Part shown: positions 38,515 through 46,712 of the stretch, piece after piece
How positions within the stretch are numbered: position 1 is the first letter of the stretch
Layout of the letters: each line of letters begins with the position of its first letter
Assembly: GCF_012927245.1 (NCBI RefSeq)
Contig: NZ_JABBGE010000007.1
Location: 124,001-188,000 of the forward strand
From: Streptomyces sp. R302
Lineage (GTDB): Bacteria; Actinomycetota; Actinomycetes; Streptomycetales; Streptomycetaceae
Reading direction: 5' to 3'
DNA length: 64,000 nucleotides
Notes under the pieces: generated by a model
What the model saw: only the letters and a program-made list of their open reading frames with translations
Told to the model about the DNA's origin: nothing
Database searches by the model: none
Position numbers and translations under genes: made by a program

Positions 38515-38851
38515 GACCGTCCCTCGCTTCGGCTCGGGGTCGTACAAACGGAATGGAGACTGTTCGCCATGTCGGCCTTCTGTGTCGGTGCGTGGTGGGA
38601 GAACCGGCCCGGGCGCGCGCGTCGGACGTCCACACGACGGCGCACGGCAGGGGTCGGCATGTACGAGAAAAGTACGAGGAAAGAGCGAGAGCGGCGGTGC
38701 CACGGCAGGGCCCGCCGGAAGAGCGGCCGCTTCAGCAGCCGTGTGCTACGCGACCCGGAACCCAGGCAGCCCGGTGAGCGAGGCGATTCAGGTCGGAGAA
38801 GATCGACATCCGCCCTCGCCTCCTTTCCGTACCCGCGAGTCGGTGCGCATG
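38515..38851. other. Long leader upstream of xdhA
   Basis: No gene. Several short frames exist but lack family pattern. The region appears to be an untranslated leader between a candidate promoter (38852-38881) and the xdhA start; no riboswitch family was recognised. Confidence 0.4.
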
Positions 38852-38881
38852 AAACTAGGGCCCTGCGGGTTGATCGGTCAA
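38852..38881 (-). promoter_or_regulatory. Candidate promoter for xdhABC
   Basis: On the minus strand TTGACC (38881-38876) and TAGTTT (38857-38852) are 18 bases apart, a reasonable vegetative sigma-factor site. It would give a leader of about 330 nt. Confidence 0.4.
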
Positions 38882-38926
38882 GGGCGGGAGCCGGCGGCAA
38901 GGGACCGACGGCATCGCGGACGGGGT

Positions 38927-39724
38927 TCAGAGCGGGAGCACGGGGCGCGTGGAGGAGTCCTCGTGGAGCCCTTCCCCTTCGGCGCCGTACACGAACTCGG
39001 CCGTGGAGGGGTTGCGATGGGCCGTGGCCAGGGGCAGCCATCCCAGGAGGTGGCCGTAGCCGCCGCACACCGACTCGCCGCCGTCTCCGCCGTGCACCGC
39101 GGTGACGTCGCTGCTCAGTTCCGTACGGTAGGTGTCGTAGGCGATGTGCAGGCCGAAGGCGTTCGGCCGGTGCTGCGGGCCGTCCGCGGCGCCGTAGGGG
39201 CCGCGGTCGAGCGGGCAGTCGTCGCCCCATCGGAACAGGGTCGTGGCGCCGGCCCCACAGGCGTGCTCCCATTCGTCCGGACTCGGCATGCGCAGGCCAC
39301 GCGCCGCGAGCGCGGCGGGCATGTCGGCGGGCGGCTCGGTCAGGTCCTCGTCCTCGACGGCCATGAGTACGGTGGCCAGGACGACGCTCCGCCGCGGGCT
39401 GAGGACCCGCGCGAGATGGGCCCGCAGGTCGGGGCCGTCCCCGAAGCCCTGTTCCAGGCTCGCCGCGTAGTCGGCGGTCTGCTCGGGTGCCGGCCGCCAG
39501 GCGTCGAGGTCGAAGCCGAGCGTCACCCGGCCACCCGGTATCAGCGCGAACGCCTGCGCCTCCCGCTCGATCCGTACCCGGTGCAACGGCGCGCCGAGGT
39601 GTTCGACGGTCTCGACGCCGGTCACGCGCCCGCCCACCAGCTCCGCGGCTTCACGGGCGAGGTGACGGGCCGTGGACAGGTCGAGGGACCGCCACTGGGT
39701 GAGGCTGAGCTGGGCGAGTGACAT
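38927..39724 (-). CDS. SUMF1/formylglycine-enzyme-like hypothetical protein
   Basis: A 265-residue protein. The C-terminal half has the SUMF1-fold signature LRMPSPDEWEHACGAGATTL followed by FRWGDDCPLDRGPYG and NAFGLHIAYDTYRTELSSDV, resembling the fold shared by formylglycine-generating and ergothioneine-type enzymes. The paired Cys that activate oxygen in true sulfatase-modifying enzymes are not in their usual place, so catalysis is doubtful. The N-terminal 100 residues are unassigned. ATG 39724 was chosen; a GTG ten codons upstream is possible. No sulfatase gene is nearby. Confidence 0.6.
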   Translation of the reverse strand: MSLAQLSLTQWRSLDLSTARHLAREAAELVGGRVTGVETVEHLGAPLHRVRIEREAQAFALIPGGRVTLGFDLDAWRPAPEQTADYAASLEQGFGDGPDLRAHLARVLSPRRSVVLATVLMAVEDEDLTEPPADMPAALAARGLRMPSPDEWEHACGAGATTLFRWGDDCPLDRGPYGAADGPQHRPNAFGLHIAYDTYRTELSSDVTAVHGGDGGESVCGGYGHLLGWLPLATAHRNPSTAEFVYGAEGEGLHEDSSTRPVLPL

Positions 39725-39799
39725 GTGCGGGAGTGTCACACGGGCCTCTGACACGAACGGTTCGCGGTCACGCCGGTCCGCCCCTCCGGTCAGGTCTCT

Positions 39800-40195
39800 C
39801 TAGCGCGCGGACCCGGGTCCCACGACGGAGAGGAGGTCCACGACGAAGACGAGGGTCGACCCCGCGGGGATCAGCGGCGTGGGCGACTGCTTGCCGTAGC
39901 CGAGCCGCGGCGGGACGACGATCTCGCGCCGGCCGCCCACCTTCATGCCCCTCACGCCCCGGTCCCAGCCCTTGATGACCCGGCCGCCTCCCAGGGCGAA
40001 CTTGAACGGCTCGCCCCGGTCCCAGGAGGCGTCGAACTCCTTCCCGGTCTCGAACGTCACCCCGACGTAGTGGACCCGGACGACCGTGCCCGGCTTCGCC
40101 TCCGGGCCGTCGCCGACGACGAGGTCGCGCACGGTCAGCTCGGTGGGAGCGTCCCCCTCGGGAACCTCGACCTCGGGCTTCGCCGGTCCACTCAT
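39800..40195 (-). CDS. FKBP-type peptidyl-prolyl cis-trans isomerase (second copy)
   Basis: A 131-residue FKBP, complete: VVRVHYVGVTFETGKEFDAS, FALGGGRVIKGWDRGVRGMK, VGGRREIVVPPRLGYGKQSP and STLVFVVDLLSV. It shares the same architecture as the gene at 13330 but is clearly diverged (YGKQSPTPLIPAG in the 80s loop). ATG 40195 has AGAGG five bases upstream. It is divergent from the AlkB-like pair with 274 bp between the starts. Confidence 0.92.
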   Translation of the reverse strand: MSGPAKPEVEVPEGDAPTELTVRDLVVGDGPEAKPGTVVRVHYVGVTFETGKEFDASWDRGEPFKFALGGGRVIKGWDRGVRGMKVGGRREIVVPPRLGYGKQSPTPLIPAGSTLVFVVDLLSVVGPGSAR

Positions 40196-40469
40196 CGCAG
40201 CCTCTGCACTCTCTCCGCCGGACGCGCGGCGGCCGATCGTCGTCGTTGTCGTCACGGCCACCGTACGTGCGGCGCCGCGCCTCGTCGCGCCGTCCGCGAC
40301 GCCGACACCCCTCGCGCACCGGCGGGCCGACCGGTGACGTACGATCCGCCCGCCGTCGTACGCACACACCTCGGGGGTCCCGTGCCTCCCGCTCCTGCGG
40401 CGCGCCCTCCGCCCGGACGGGCACCTGAATGAATGAACGGATGAAGAGACGGATGACGGGGAGCTTTTG

Positions 40470-41684
40470 ATGAATGCGCGCATCGAGGATGCGGACCACG
40501 TCCTGGTGGCACCCTCCTCCCTCTCCCACGAGCACGACGTGATCGGGGAATTCTTCGGGACCGTCATCACGCCGGAGGCGCTGGCTTCCGGTGCGCACGA
40601 CCTCGCCGGCAGGACCGTGTACCTGTGCGGGGACGTCTCCGGCATCGATGACGACCATCTGCGCACGGCTGCGCGGGTGTTCGTCGTCCGGGAGCTTTCG
40701 CACGGGCACCGCGAGGACGTTCACCCGTCTCGTACCCTCGTCGATCTCGGCCGGGTGCCGCTCCGCGTCCACGGCGTCGGTGTGTACTACCGCCGCTTCT
40801 TCGACCCCGGCGCCGATCACTTCGGACGGATCCGTGCCGAGCACGTCTTCCAGTCGCTGACGGAATCCACCAAGCCCGGAACGGCTCATCGCAGCGGGAT
40901 CTATCTGACGCCCGTCACGCGGGTCGGTGATGACCTGCACTTCCGTCTGCTCCGGTGCTCGACGAACCTGTCGGGCCCGACCGAAGGTTTCCGGCCGACC
41001 GACACGCTCATCGTCGATGCCCTGAATGAGGAGGCGGCCACCGTCTTCCGGGATCAGGCGCCGCTCAATCACGTCCTCGCCCAGATCTACCACAACACCC
41101 TTGCCACGGCGGAGCGCAAGCAGTCGAAGGCGAAGATCTCGGCCCACGCCGACAAGACCAAGGACATGCCCGCCGACGGCATCATGGCCTTCTGCACCTT
41201 CTACGACGGGCTGGACGAACTGCGGCCCCTGCGCGAAGACGCCTTCGACCGTGGTGTGAAGGGCGTCAGCGGGCTGACCCGACTTCACTTCCGGCTCAAG
41301 GAGCCGTCGGCTCGACTCGACGGGGCGGCGCTGCCGACGCAGTTCACCATCACCCTCTATCCGGGCTCGGTGTTCTTCATGCCGCTCTCCACCAACCGCC
41401 TGTACACGCACGAGATCCGCCCGTCGGCGCTGGACGCGGCGCTGCTCCCGACCCGCCTGGGATACGTGGTGCGCTGCTCCGGCACGGAAGCCGTACACAA
41501 GGACGGCCGGACGTTCCTCCAAGTGGCCGGGGATCTCGTGCCGTTGGAACCGCCCACGGAGGACGGCATGGAGAAGCTCCGCACTCTGTACGCCGAGGAG
41601 AACAGGACCTCGGCCTTCATCGACTACGGTCACGATTTCCTGTTCAGCATGAACACGGGAGACTACGTTGCCCCCCGAGCCTGA
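40470..41684 (+). CDS. AlkB-like 2-oxoglutarate/Fe(II) oxygenase, long paralogue
   Basis: A 404-residue protein whose C-terminal half matches the AlkB-type double-stranded beta helix. The iron triad is H226-A-D228 (KISAHADKTKDM) and H314 (TNRLYTHEI). The 2-oxoglutarate Arg pair is R329-x5-R335 (PTRLGYVVRC), the AlkB spacing. Supporting blocks are LAQIYHNT before the triad, IMAFCTFYDG after it, and FTITLYPGSVFFMPLS before H314. The first ~150 residues are a separate domain I do not recognise. ATG 40470 has GGGGAG six bases upstream. It overlaps the next gene by 17 bases. Substrate unknown: nucleic acid, protein and small molecule are all possible. Confidence 0.75.
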   Translation: MNARIEDADHVLVAPSSLSHEHDVIGEFFGTVITPEALASGAHDLAGRTVYLCGDVSGIDDDHLRTAARVFVVRELSHGHREDVHPSRTLVDLGRVPLRVHGVGVYYRRFFDPGADHFGRIRAEHVFQSLTESTKPGTAHRSGIYLTPVTRVGDDLHFRLLRCSTNLSGPTEGFRPTDTLIVDALNEEAATVFRDQAPLNHVLAQIYHNTLATAERKQSKAKISAHADKTKDMPADGIMAFCTFYDGLDELRPLREDAFDRGVKGVSGLTRLHFRLKEPSARLDGAALPTQFTITLYPGSVFFMPLSTNRLYTHEIRPSALDAALLPTRLGYVVRCSGTEAVHKDGRTFLQVAGDLVPLEPPTEDGMEKLRTLYAEENRTSAFIDYGHDFLFSMNTGDYVAPRA

Positions 41685-42471
41685 GATCCCGGACGAGATC
41701 ACCGTCCGTACCCTGCGGTTCGAGGAGAACCCCTTCGCGGAGCTTTCCGTCTCCGCCCACCTCGAAGACCTCGGAAAGGGCCGGCGCGGCGCGACGCTCG
41801 CCAAGGTCGACGAGACGGGCGGCGTGCCTCTCGTCCGCACCACCACGCGATACGACCGTCCGACGCAGCGATTCCACGTGGTGCACGAGCGCCTTGCACA
41901 GCGGGTCCAAGCGTGCGCGGGGATTCCGATCGGCTTCGACAACGCGCTCATCGAGATCTACACGGACGCGTATCGAAAGATGGGAAGCCACTCCGACCAG
42001 GCCCTGGATCTCGCGGACGCGTCGTCCATCGCCGTCTTCTCCTGCTACCGGACTCCCGAATCGACCCCGCCGAGAAAACTGATCGTCGAGTCGAAGGAGG
42101 ACAGCGGCGAGACGTACGAGATCGCCCTCACCCACAACAGTGTCGTCGCGTTCTCCGTCGCGTCGAATCGCCGCTTCAGACACCGGATCGTCCTCGACAC
42201 TCCACCCGGGACGGCGACCGCCGCCCAGCCCGATGGCAATCCTTGGCTGGGTGTCACGTTCCGGACGTCCAAGACGATCGTCCATTTCCGCGACGGTCAT
42301 CCGTACCTCCCCCAGGGCGCCCGCCTCACCTCCGCCGACGACGAACAGCGGCGCGAGTTCTACGGACTGCGACGCCGCGAGAACGAAGAGACCGCCTTCA
42401 CCTACCCCGCGCTGACGTACACCGTCAGCGAGAGCGACCTGATACCGCCCGCGCCCGCCCCCGGCTCGTGA
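41668..42471 (+). CDS. AlkB-like 2-oxoglutarate/Fe(II) oxygenase, short paralogue
   Basis: A 267-residue paralogue of the preceding protein. Matching blocks are VRTTTRYDRPTQRF, LIEIYTDAYRKMGSHSDQAL (H108, D110), IAVFSCYRTPES, ETYEIALTHNSVVAFSVASN, RRFRHRIVL (H172) and NPWLGVTFRTSKTIVHFRDG (R199). The position equivalent to the first Arg of the R-x5-R pair is Trp193, although the second Arg is kept. It lacks the ~150-residue N-terminal domain. The start is TTG 41668 with GGGAG six bases before it, inside the end of the upstream gene, so translation is coupled. The pair may form a heteromer. Confidence 0.72.
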   Translation: MPPEPEIPDEITVRTLRFEENPFAELSVSAHLEDLGKGRRGATLAKVDETGGVPLVRTTTRYDRPTQRFHVVHERLAQRVQACAGIPIGFDNALIEIYTDAYRKMGSHSDQALDLADASSIAVFSCYRTPESTPPRKLIVESKEDSGETYEIALTHNSVVAFSVASNRRFRHRIVLDTPPGTATAAQPDGNPWLGVTFRTSKTIVHFRDGHPYLPQGARLTSADDEQRREFYGLRRRENEETAFTYPALTYTVSESDLIPPAPAPGS

Positions 42472-42497
42472 GCGATGACGGGACGTCGGCCGTGTGC

Positions 42498-42911
42498 TCA
42501 CCGCGCGGCCGTGGAGCGCTCCGCGTCTTCGTGTCGAGGGTGCTCGTCCGCGGTGGCCAGCCAGAAGAAGACCGGGGGGAGGGCGAGTTCGATGACTGTC
42601 AGGGCGATCTGGAAGCCGTGGGGCCAGCCGTGCATGGCGAGGGAGAGCAGGCGGCCGGCGCCGCCGAGGAGGAAGACCGCGGCCAGAAGCCGTACCGCCT
42701 GGGCGGGGATGGGGCGTCGGCGGGCGGCCCAGAGCCAGGCGAGGCCGTAGCCGACGAAGGCGGCGCCCATGAAGCGGCCCCAGCTGTCGACCGTCGCGCC
42801 GGCCGAAGCCGCGCCGGGGAGCGCCGCGTTGCCGAGGAGCACGTGGTACAGACCGATCGCGACGCAAGACCAGCCCATCAGTCGTGTGAGTGTGCGCAGA
42901 GTCCTGGCCAT
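42498..42911 (-). CDS. DUF4345-family membrane protein
   Basis: A 137-residue protein with four helices (about 10-30, 45-62, 70-92, 100-120) and the DUF4345 look (LGNAALPGAASAGATVDSWG, RFMGAAFVGYGLAWLWAARR). ATG 42911 has GGAGG at an ideal distance. It is divergent from a TetR gene, with a large inverted repeat between them, so it is probably that regulator's target. Function unknown. Confidence 0.8.
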   Translation of the reverse strand: MARTLRTLTRLMGWSCVAIGLYHVLLGNAALPGAASAGATVDSWGRFMGAAFVGYGLAWLWAARRRPIPAQAVRLLAAVFLLGGAGRLLSLAMHGWPHGFQIALTVIELALPPVFFWLATADEHPRHEDAERSTAAR

Positions 42912-42940
42912 GTTCCCTCCGAGCCGTGGCGGTGGAGTTA

Positions 42941-42989
42941 AGTAGACGTGTGTCTCGTAGCGTGGGCCCCTGGTGGACACATGTCAACT
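42941..42989. promoter_or_regulatory. Paired TetR-type sites between DUF4345 and tetR
   Basis: AGTAGACGTGTGTC (42941-42954) and GACACATGTCAACT (42976-42989) are inverted copies matching at 12 of 14 positions, 21 bp apart. Each contains a near-symmetric GACA..TGTC core. Confidence 0.65.
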
Positions 42990-43001
42990 AGGCTTCGGCT
43001 C

Positions 43002-43631
43002 ATGCCTCCCCGCCGACGCCTCGATCCCGCCGACCGCCGCGCCCAGCTCCTCGCCGTCGGTGCGCGGCTCTTCGCGGCCCGCCCGTACGACGACGTCCTG
43101 ATGGAGGAGGTCGCGGAGGAGGCCGGGGTCTCCCGGGCCCTGCTCTACCGCCACTTCCCCAGCAAGCACGCCCTCTTCGCCGCCGTGTACCAGCAGGCGG
43201 CGGACCGGCTGCTCGCCGAGACGCGCTTCGACCCCGCCGACTCCCTGGTGGAGCAGCTCGTCCAGGGCATGGACGTCCACATCGACTACTTCGTGGCGAA
43301 CCGCAACGCCGTCCTCGCCGCGAACCGGGTCCTCGCCGGCGATCCCGTCATCCAGACGATCATGACGAACGAGCTGGACGCCCTGCGCGCGCGGCTGCTG
43401 GCAGGTCTCCCGGTGACGGACGCGCGCACCCGCGAGGCGGTGTCCGGCGTCCTGAAGAGCTGGCTGGTCTTCGTGCAGGTGCTCTGCGTCGACTGGCTCG
43501 CCCACGAGACGTGCACCCGCACCCGGTTGCGGGACGTCTGCATCGGCGCGGTGGTGGGCGCGCTCCGGCCGCTCCTCGCGGAGGACCCCGCGCCCGACTG
43601 GCCGTCCGGGCGGCCTGGAGGGGGCGCGTAG
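43002..43631 (+). CDS. TetR-family regulator
   Basis: A 209-residue repressor with a canonical N-terminal HTH (about 14-60: LLAVGARLFAARPYDDVLME, EVAEEAGVSRALLYRHFPSK). The C-terminal ligand domain contains several Trp/Phe (LKSWLVFVQVLCVDWLAHET). It is divergent from the DUF4345 gene and likely controls it through the inverted sites at 42941-42989. ATG 43002 is preferred; ATG 42981 in the same frame lies within the putative operator. Confidence 0.9.
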   Translation: MPPRRRLDPADRRAQLLAVGARLFAARPYDDVLMEEVAEEAGVSRALLYRHFPSKHALFAAVYQQAADRLLAETRFDPADSLVEQLVQGMDVHIDYFVANRNAVLAANRVLAGDPVIQTIMTNELDALRARLLAGLPVTDARTREAVSGVLKSWLVFVQVLCVDWLAHETCTRTRLRDVCIGAVVGALRPLLAEDPAPDWPSGRPGGGA

Positions 43632-43794
43632 GGCCCGCCGGTGCGGGGCCCGCACCCCCACTTGAGCTGGGCAAACGATTCCGCAGCACCCGTCCGGGTG
43701 ACATCGGGAATGGCTCGCCGTCGCGAGGGGCAGCGCTCGCAGTGCCACCTCCGCTTCTCCGCGGAACCCGACCGTAAACAAGGAAACCCACCCC

Positions 43795-44139
43795 ATGCGT
43801 CTTCGCTCCGCCCTGGCTTCCGCCGCCGGCGCCGCCCTCCTCCTGATCACCGTCCCCGGTTCGGCCTCCGCCGCCGAGGGGCAGTTCCGCTACACGTACC
43901 GGACGGCCGACGGGTACGAGGCGGTCGGCTTCCTGAACAACCCCGAGAGCGGCACCTGCATCGACATCCAGGGGCCGGGCTCGGAGCCCGGCTCGGCCGC
44001 CTACGCGCCGAAGAACCGCACCGACGCGACGGCGGTGGTCTTCCTGAAGGCGAACTGCGAGGGCGAGGCGTTCTACATCCTGCGCCCGGGCGGCGGCGCC
44101 TCGGAGCGCCTGCTCGTGCGGTCGGTCGCCTTCTCCTGA
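43795..44139 (+). CDS. Small secreted protein
   Basis: A 114-residue exported protein. The signal peptide covers residues 1-27 (SASA-AE cut). The mature 87 residues contain a single Cys pair (SGTCIDIQG and KANCEGEAF), likely one disulfide, and resemble short Streptomyces secreted proteins of unknown role (GFLNNPESGTCIDIQG, then NRTDATAVVFLKANCEG). AAGGAAA precedes the ATG. Confidence 0.8.
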   Translation: MRLRSALASAAGAALLLITVPGSASAAEGQFRYTYRTADGYEAVGFLNNPESGTCIDIQGPGSEPGSAAYAPKNRTDATAVVFLKANCEGEAFYILRPGGGASERLLVRSVAFS

Positions 44140-44180
44140 CCCACGGCGACGCCAGGGGACCCGGGTCCTCGGGGTCCGGG

Positions 44181-44317
44181 TCAGCCCAGGGCGGCGACGA
44201 GCAGTGCGAAGGCGGCGACGATGACCTCGACGCGGACGTAGTCACCCGGGCCTGTTCACCGAGGTGTTCTGGGCGCCCCTGCACGGCCTCGTGGCGGACC
44301 GGCTCACCTCGCTCTGA
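44181..44317. other. Head-on junction of two gene 3'-ends
   Basis: The minus strand 44249-44181 reads PGDYVRVEVIVAAFALLVAA with L-G-stop, like the last helix of a small DUF1772-type membrane protein. The plus strand 44252-44317 reads LFTEVFWAPLHGLVADRLTS with L-stop, like the end of a TetR C-terminal domain. The two fragments meet at 44250 with both 5' parts missing, as expected from an inversion or deletion. Short fragments, so tentative. Confidence 0.4.
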
Positions 44318-44379
44318 CGACGGAGGGGCGGCGAGGCGGAGGGGGGCGGAGCGAGGCCCCTGCGCCCTCACTTCGGCAC

Positions 44380-44823
44380 TCAGCCGAGGAAGTGGCGCAC
44401 GTCGGCGGCCAGGGAAGCCATCTGCTCACCGGCCTCCAGCCAGGTGGTCACCGACGCGGCCCAGCCACCGACGGCCGTCGGCCACGGCCTGAGCGTCCAG
44501 GTCAACCCGATGCGCCCGCGGGACCGGAACGCCGCCGACACGGCGAGATCCCGGTCGTCGGTCCGCCAGTTCCGCTCGCCGTCCCAACCCCGGTAGTCGG
44601 CGGCGAGCGCGTCCAGGAAGGGCGCGAGATCGCCGTCCCGCCTCCAGGAGACGACCTCGTCGGCCCGGGCGGTCAGCCCCGGGGCCCGCAGCTCGACCGC
44701 GTAGTGCACCGAGTCCGCGTCGAAGCCGAACCGGTCGCAGAGCCGCACGCTCACGGACGCGTTCTCCTGACAGCGGATCAGGACGCCGGGTCTGTCGTCG
44801 AGGTCCTCTTCTGCAGCGATCAC
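44380..44823 (-). CDS. DUF6228-like hypothetical protein
   Basis: A 147-residue soluble protein. The pattern FLDALAADYRGWDGERNWRT then DLAVSAAFRSRGRIGLTWTL and PWPTAVGGWAASVTTWLEAG resembles the actinobacterial DUF6228 family, small proteins seen singly or near toxin/immunity-like loci. No catalytic motif. It ends near the small gene remnants and starts 10 bp from the 3' end of the FAD oxidoreductase gene, so the two may be co-transcribed. Confidence 0.65.
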   Translation of the reverse strand: MIAAEEDLDDRPGVLIRCQENASVSVRLCDRFGFDADSVHYAVELRAPGLTARADEVVSWRRDGDLAPFLDALAADYRGWDGERNWRTDDRDLAVSAAFRSRGRIGLTWTLRPWPTAVGGWAASVTTWLEAGEQMASLAADVRHFLG

Positions 44824-44833
44824 GGACGGAACG

Positions 44834-46552
44834 TCAGCCCGCGGCCTCGGGGCGGACCACGTGTTTCAGGAGTGACCGCCACAGGCGGGAGCGGCCGGGG
44901 CGGTCGAGGGCTTCGTGGGCGGCCAGGAGGCCGCCGGTGGCCGCGCCGAGGAAGCCGCCGGCCAGGACGTCCTGGCCGGAGAGGTACAGGCCGTCGAACT
45001 CGGTGCGGGGGCGCAGGCGGTCCGCGAGGCCGGGGCGGGTGCCGTCGCCGAACGCGGCGACGTCCTTGGCGAGGCCGTAGAGGCTGCCGCCCGGCCAGCG
45101 GGTGAAGTGCTCGGCCGTCAGCGGGGTGCCGAGTTCGTGGTACGCCACCCGGCCCCTGGTGCGGGGCAGGTGGAGGTACAGCCGGTCGAGGAGCCGTCCG
45201 GTGAGTTCGGCCTTCAGGGCGAGGTAGGCGGGATCGCGGTCGTGCCAGTGCGAGCCGTGGAAGGGGGCGAACAGGTCCGGGTCGACGTACGCGAGGATCT
45301 CGCCCGTGGACCGGCCGGGGTACCGCGCGGTCCAGGTCGGGTCCTTGGCGGAGGAGAAGGAGAGGAAGAGGCCGCTGGTGTGCCCGCCCGTGCCGTCGAA
45401 GAAGGCGTCGCAGTCGCCGTCGGTGACCATCAGGTTGTGTCGGGGCAGGCCCAGTTCCTCCGGGTCTCCGTCGAGGCCGAGGAAGAGGAGCACGAAGGGG
45501 AACCCCTCACGCAGGCCGCGCACGGGGTCGGCCCGCACCGGGGCGGTCGGCGCGTCGGAGGCGGACCGGCTCGGCAGCAGGGTGCGGTACGTGTGGTGGG
45601 CGCCCACCGCGCTCACCACGACCGGGGCACGTACCCGGGTGCCGTCCGCAAGGACCACGCCCGTCGCCCGGGTCCCGTCCAGCTCGATCCGTTCGACCGG
45701 CGTGCGGACGTAGACCTCTCCCCCGGCGGCGCGGATGGGGTCGACCATCGCCCGGGCGATCGCGGCGCTGCCGCCCACCGGGTACCAGGCACCGGTCCTG
45801 AAGTGCTCGAACAGCACCGCGACGAGGAAGAACGGCAGCTTGGAGGAGGAGTCGGCGAGGAGAAGGACGGAGGGGGTGAGCACCGCCTGGCGGAGCCGCT
45901 CGTCGCGGACGAGGCCCGCGACCACCTCCCGAGCCGGTCGCAGCGCCTCGGGCGGGACGGCCGCCGGCCGCAACAGACCCGCCAGGCGGCGGGCCACCGG
46001 GCCCGAGAGGCGGCCGAGCGCGAGCACGGGAAGCGTCGCCCGGCAGCGGGCGACGAGCTTGAACAGTGCCTCGATCCCCGCCCGTTCGGCCGGGAAGCGC
46101 TCGATCAGACCGGCCTGGTAGGCGGCGAATCCGACGGGCGCCCGGTGCACCTCGCCGCCCAGCCGGTACTCGTCGTACGGGTCTCCCAGCGGCGCCCACC
46201 GCAGCGCGCCGCCCGTCAGGTAGTCGGACACCACCCGGACCGGCTCGCGCGGCGCGAGCTGCCCGACGTAGTGGATGCCGACGTCCCACTCCCAGCCGCG
46301 TCGCCGGTAGGCGTGGGTGTAGCCGCCGGCGGTGTAGTGCTGCTCGAAGACCGCGACCCTGCGCCCCTGCCGGGCGAGGCAGACGGCTGTCGTCAGGCCG
46401 CCGACCCCTGAGCCGATGACGACCGCGTCGTACGCGTCCCCCACCTCGCCCGGCGCGGGCGCCCGCCCCACCAGCACGCCGCGCGTCGCCTCCGCCCCTT
46501 CGGGCCGCCGGTTCCGGTCGCGGGGACGCCGGGGGACACGAGGGGTCGGCAT
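44834..46552 (-). CDS. CrtI/RetSat-type FAD-dependent oxidoreductase
   Basis: A 572-residue flavoprotein of the phytoene-desaturase/retinol-saturase group. The dinucleotide fold is DAVVIGSGVGGLTTAVCLAR (about 41-60) followed by EQHYTAGGYTHAYRRRGWEW and DVGIHYVGQL, the latter a RetSat-like mark. The C-terminal FAD loop is LYLSGQDVLAGGFLGAATGG. The mid-region GGSAAIARAMVDPIRAAGGE with VYVRTPVERIELDG is the usual second Rossmann edge. No carotenoid genes adjoin, so a saturase or desaturase for an unknown lipid is likely. ATG 46552 lies eight bases after GGAG. Confidence 0.82.
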   Translation of the reverse strand: MPTPRVPRRPRDRNRRPEGAEATRGVLVGRAPAPGEVGDAYDAVVIGSGVGGLTTAVCLARQGRRVAVFEQHYTAGGYTHAYRRRGWEWDVGIHYVGQLAPREPVRVVSDYLTGGALRWAPLGDPYDEYRLGGEVHRAPVGFAAYQAGLIERFPAERAGIEALFKLVARCRATLPVLALGRLSGPVARRLAGLLRPAAVPPEALRPAREVVAGLVRDERLRQAVLTPSVLLLADSSSKLPFFLVAVLFEHFRTGAWYPVGGSAAIARAMVDPIRAAGGEVYVRTPVERIELDGTRATGVVLADGTRVRAPVVVSAVGAHHTYRTLLPSRSASDAPTAPVRADPVRGLREGFPFVLLFLGLDGDPEELGLPRHNLMVTDGDCDAFFDGTGGHTSGLFLSFSSAKDPTWTARYPGRSTGEILAYVDPDLFAPFHGSHWHDRDPAYLALKAELTGRLLDRLYLHLPRTRGRVAYHELGTPLTAEHFTRWPGGSLYGLAKDVAAFGDGTRPGLADRLRPRTEFDGLYLSGQDVLAGGFLGAATGGLLAAHEALDRPGRSRLWRSLLKHVVRPEAAG

Positions 46553-46712
46553 CTGCGGTGCTCCAGGAGGTGGGGAGGGGGACGGGGGCACCTGGTGGAA
46601 CGTTCCAGTGGGGGTGGGGTTGCGGTGGAGGCCGTGAACTCACCTGGACGGAGGGAGCCGGATGGGGAGTCGGGGTGCCACGGCCTCCCCTGCGTCCCGG
46701 GGTCCCGGGCGG

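Noticed and set aside
41660..41690. The two AlkB-like genes as one frameshifted gene
   Set aside because: Each contains its own complete His/Asp/His set, the second has its own ribosome site, and the shared blocks are duplicated rather than continued.
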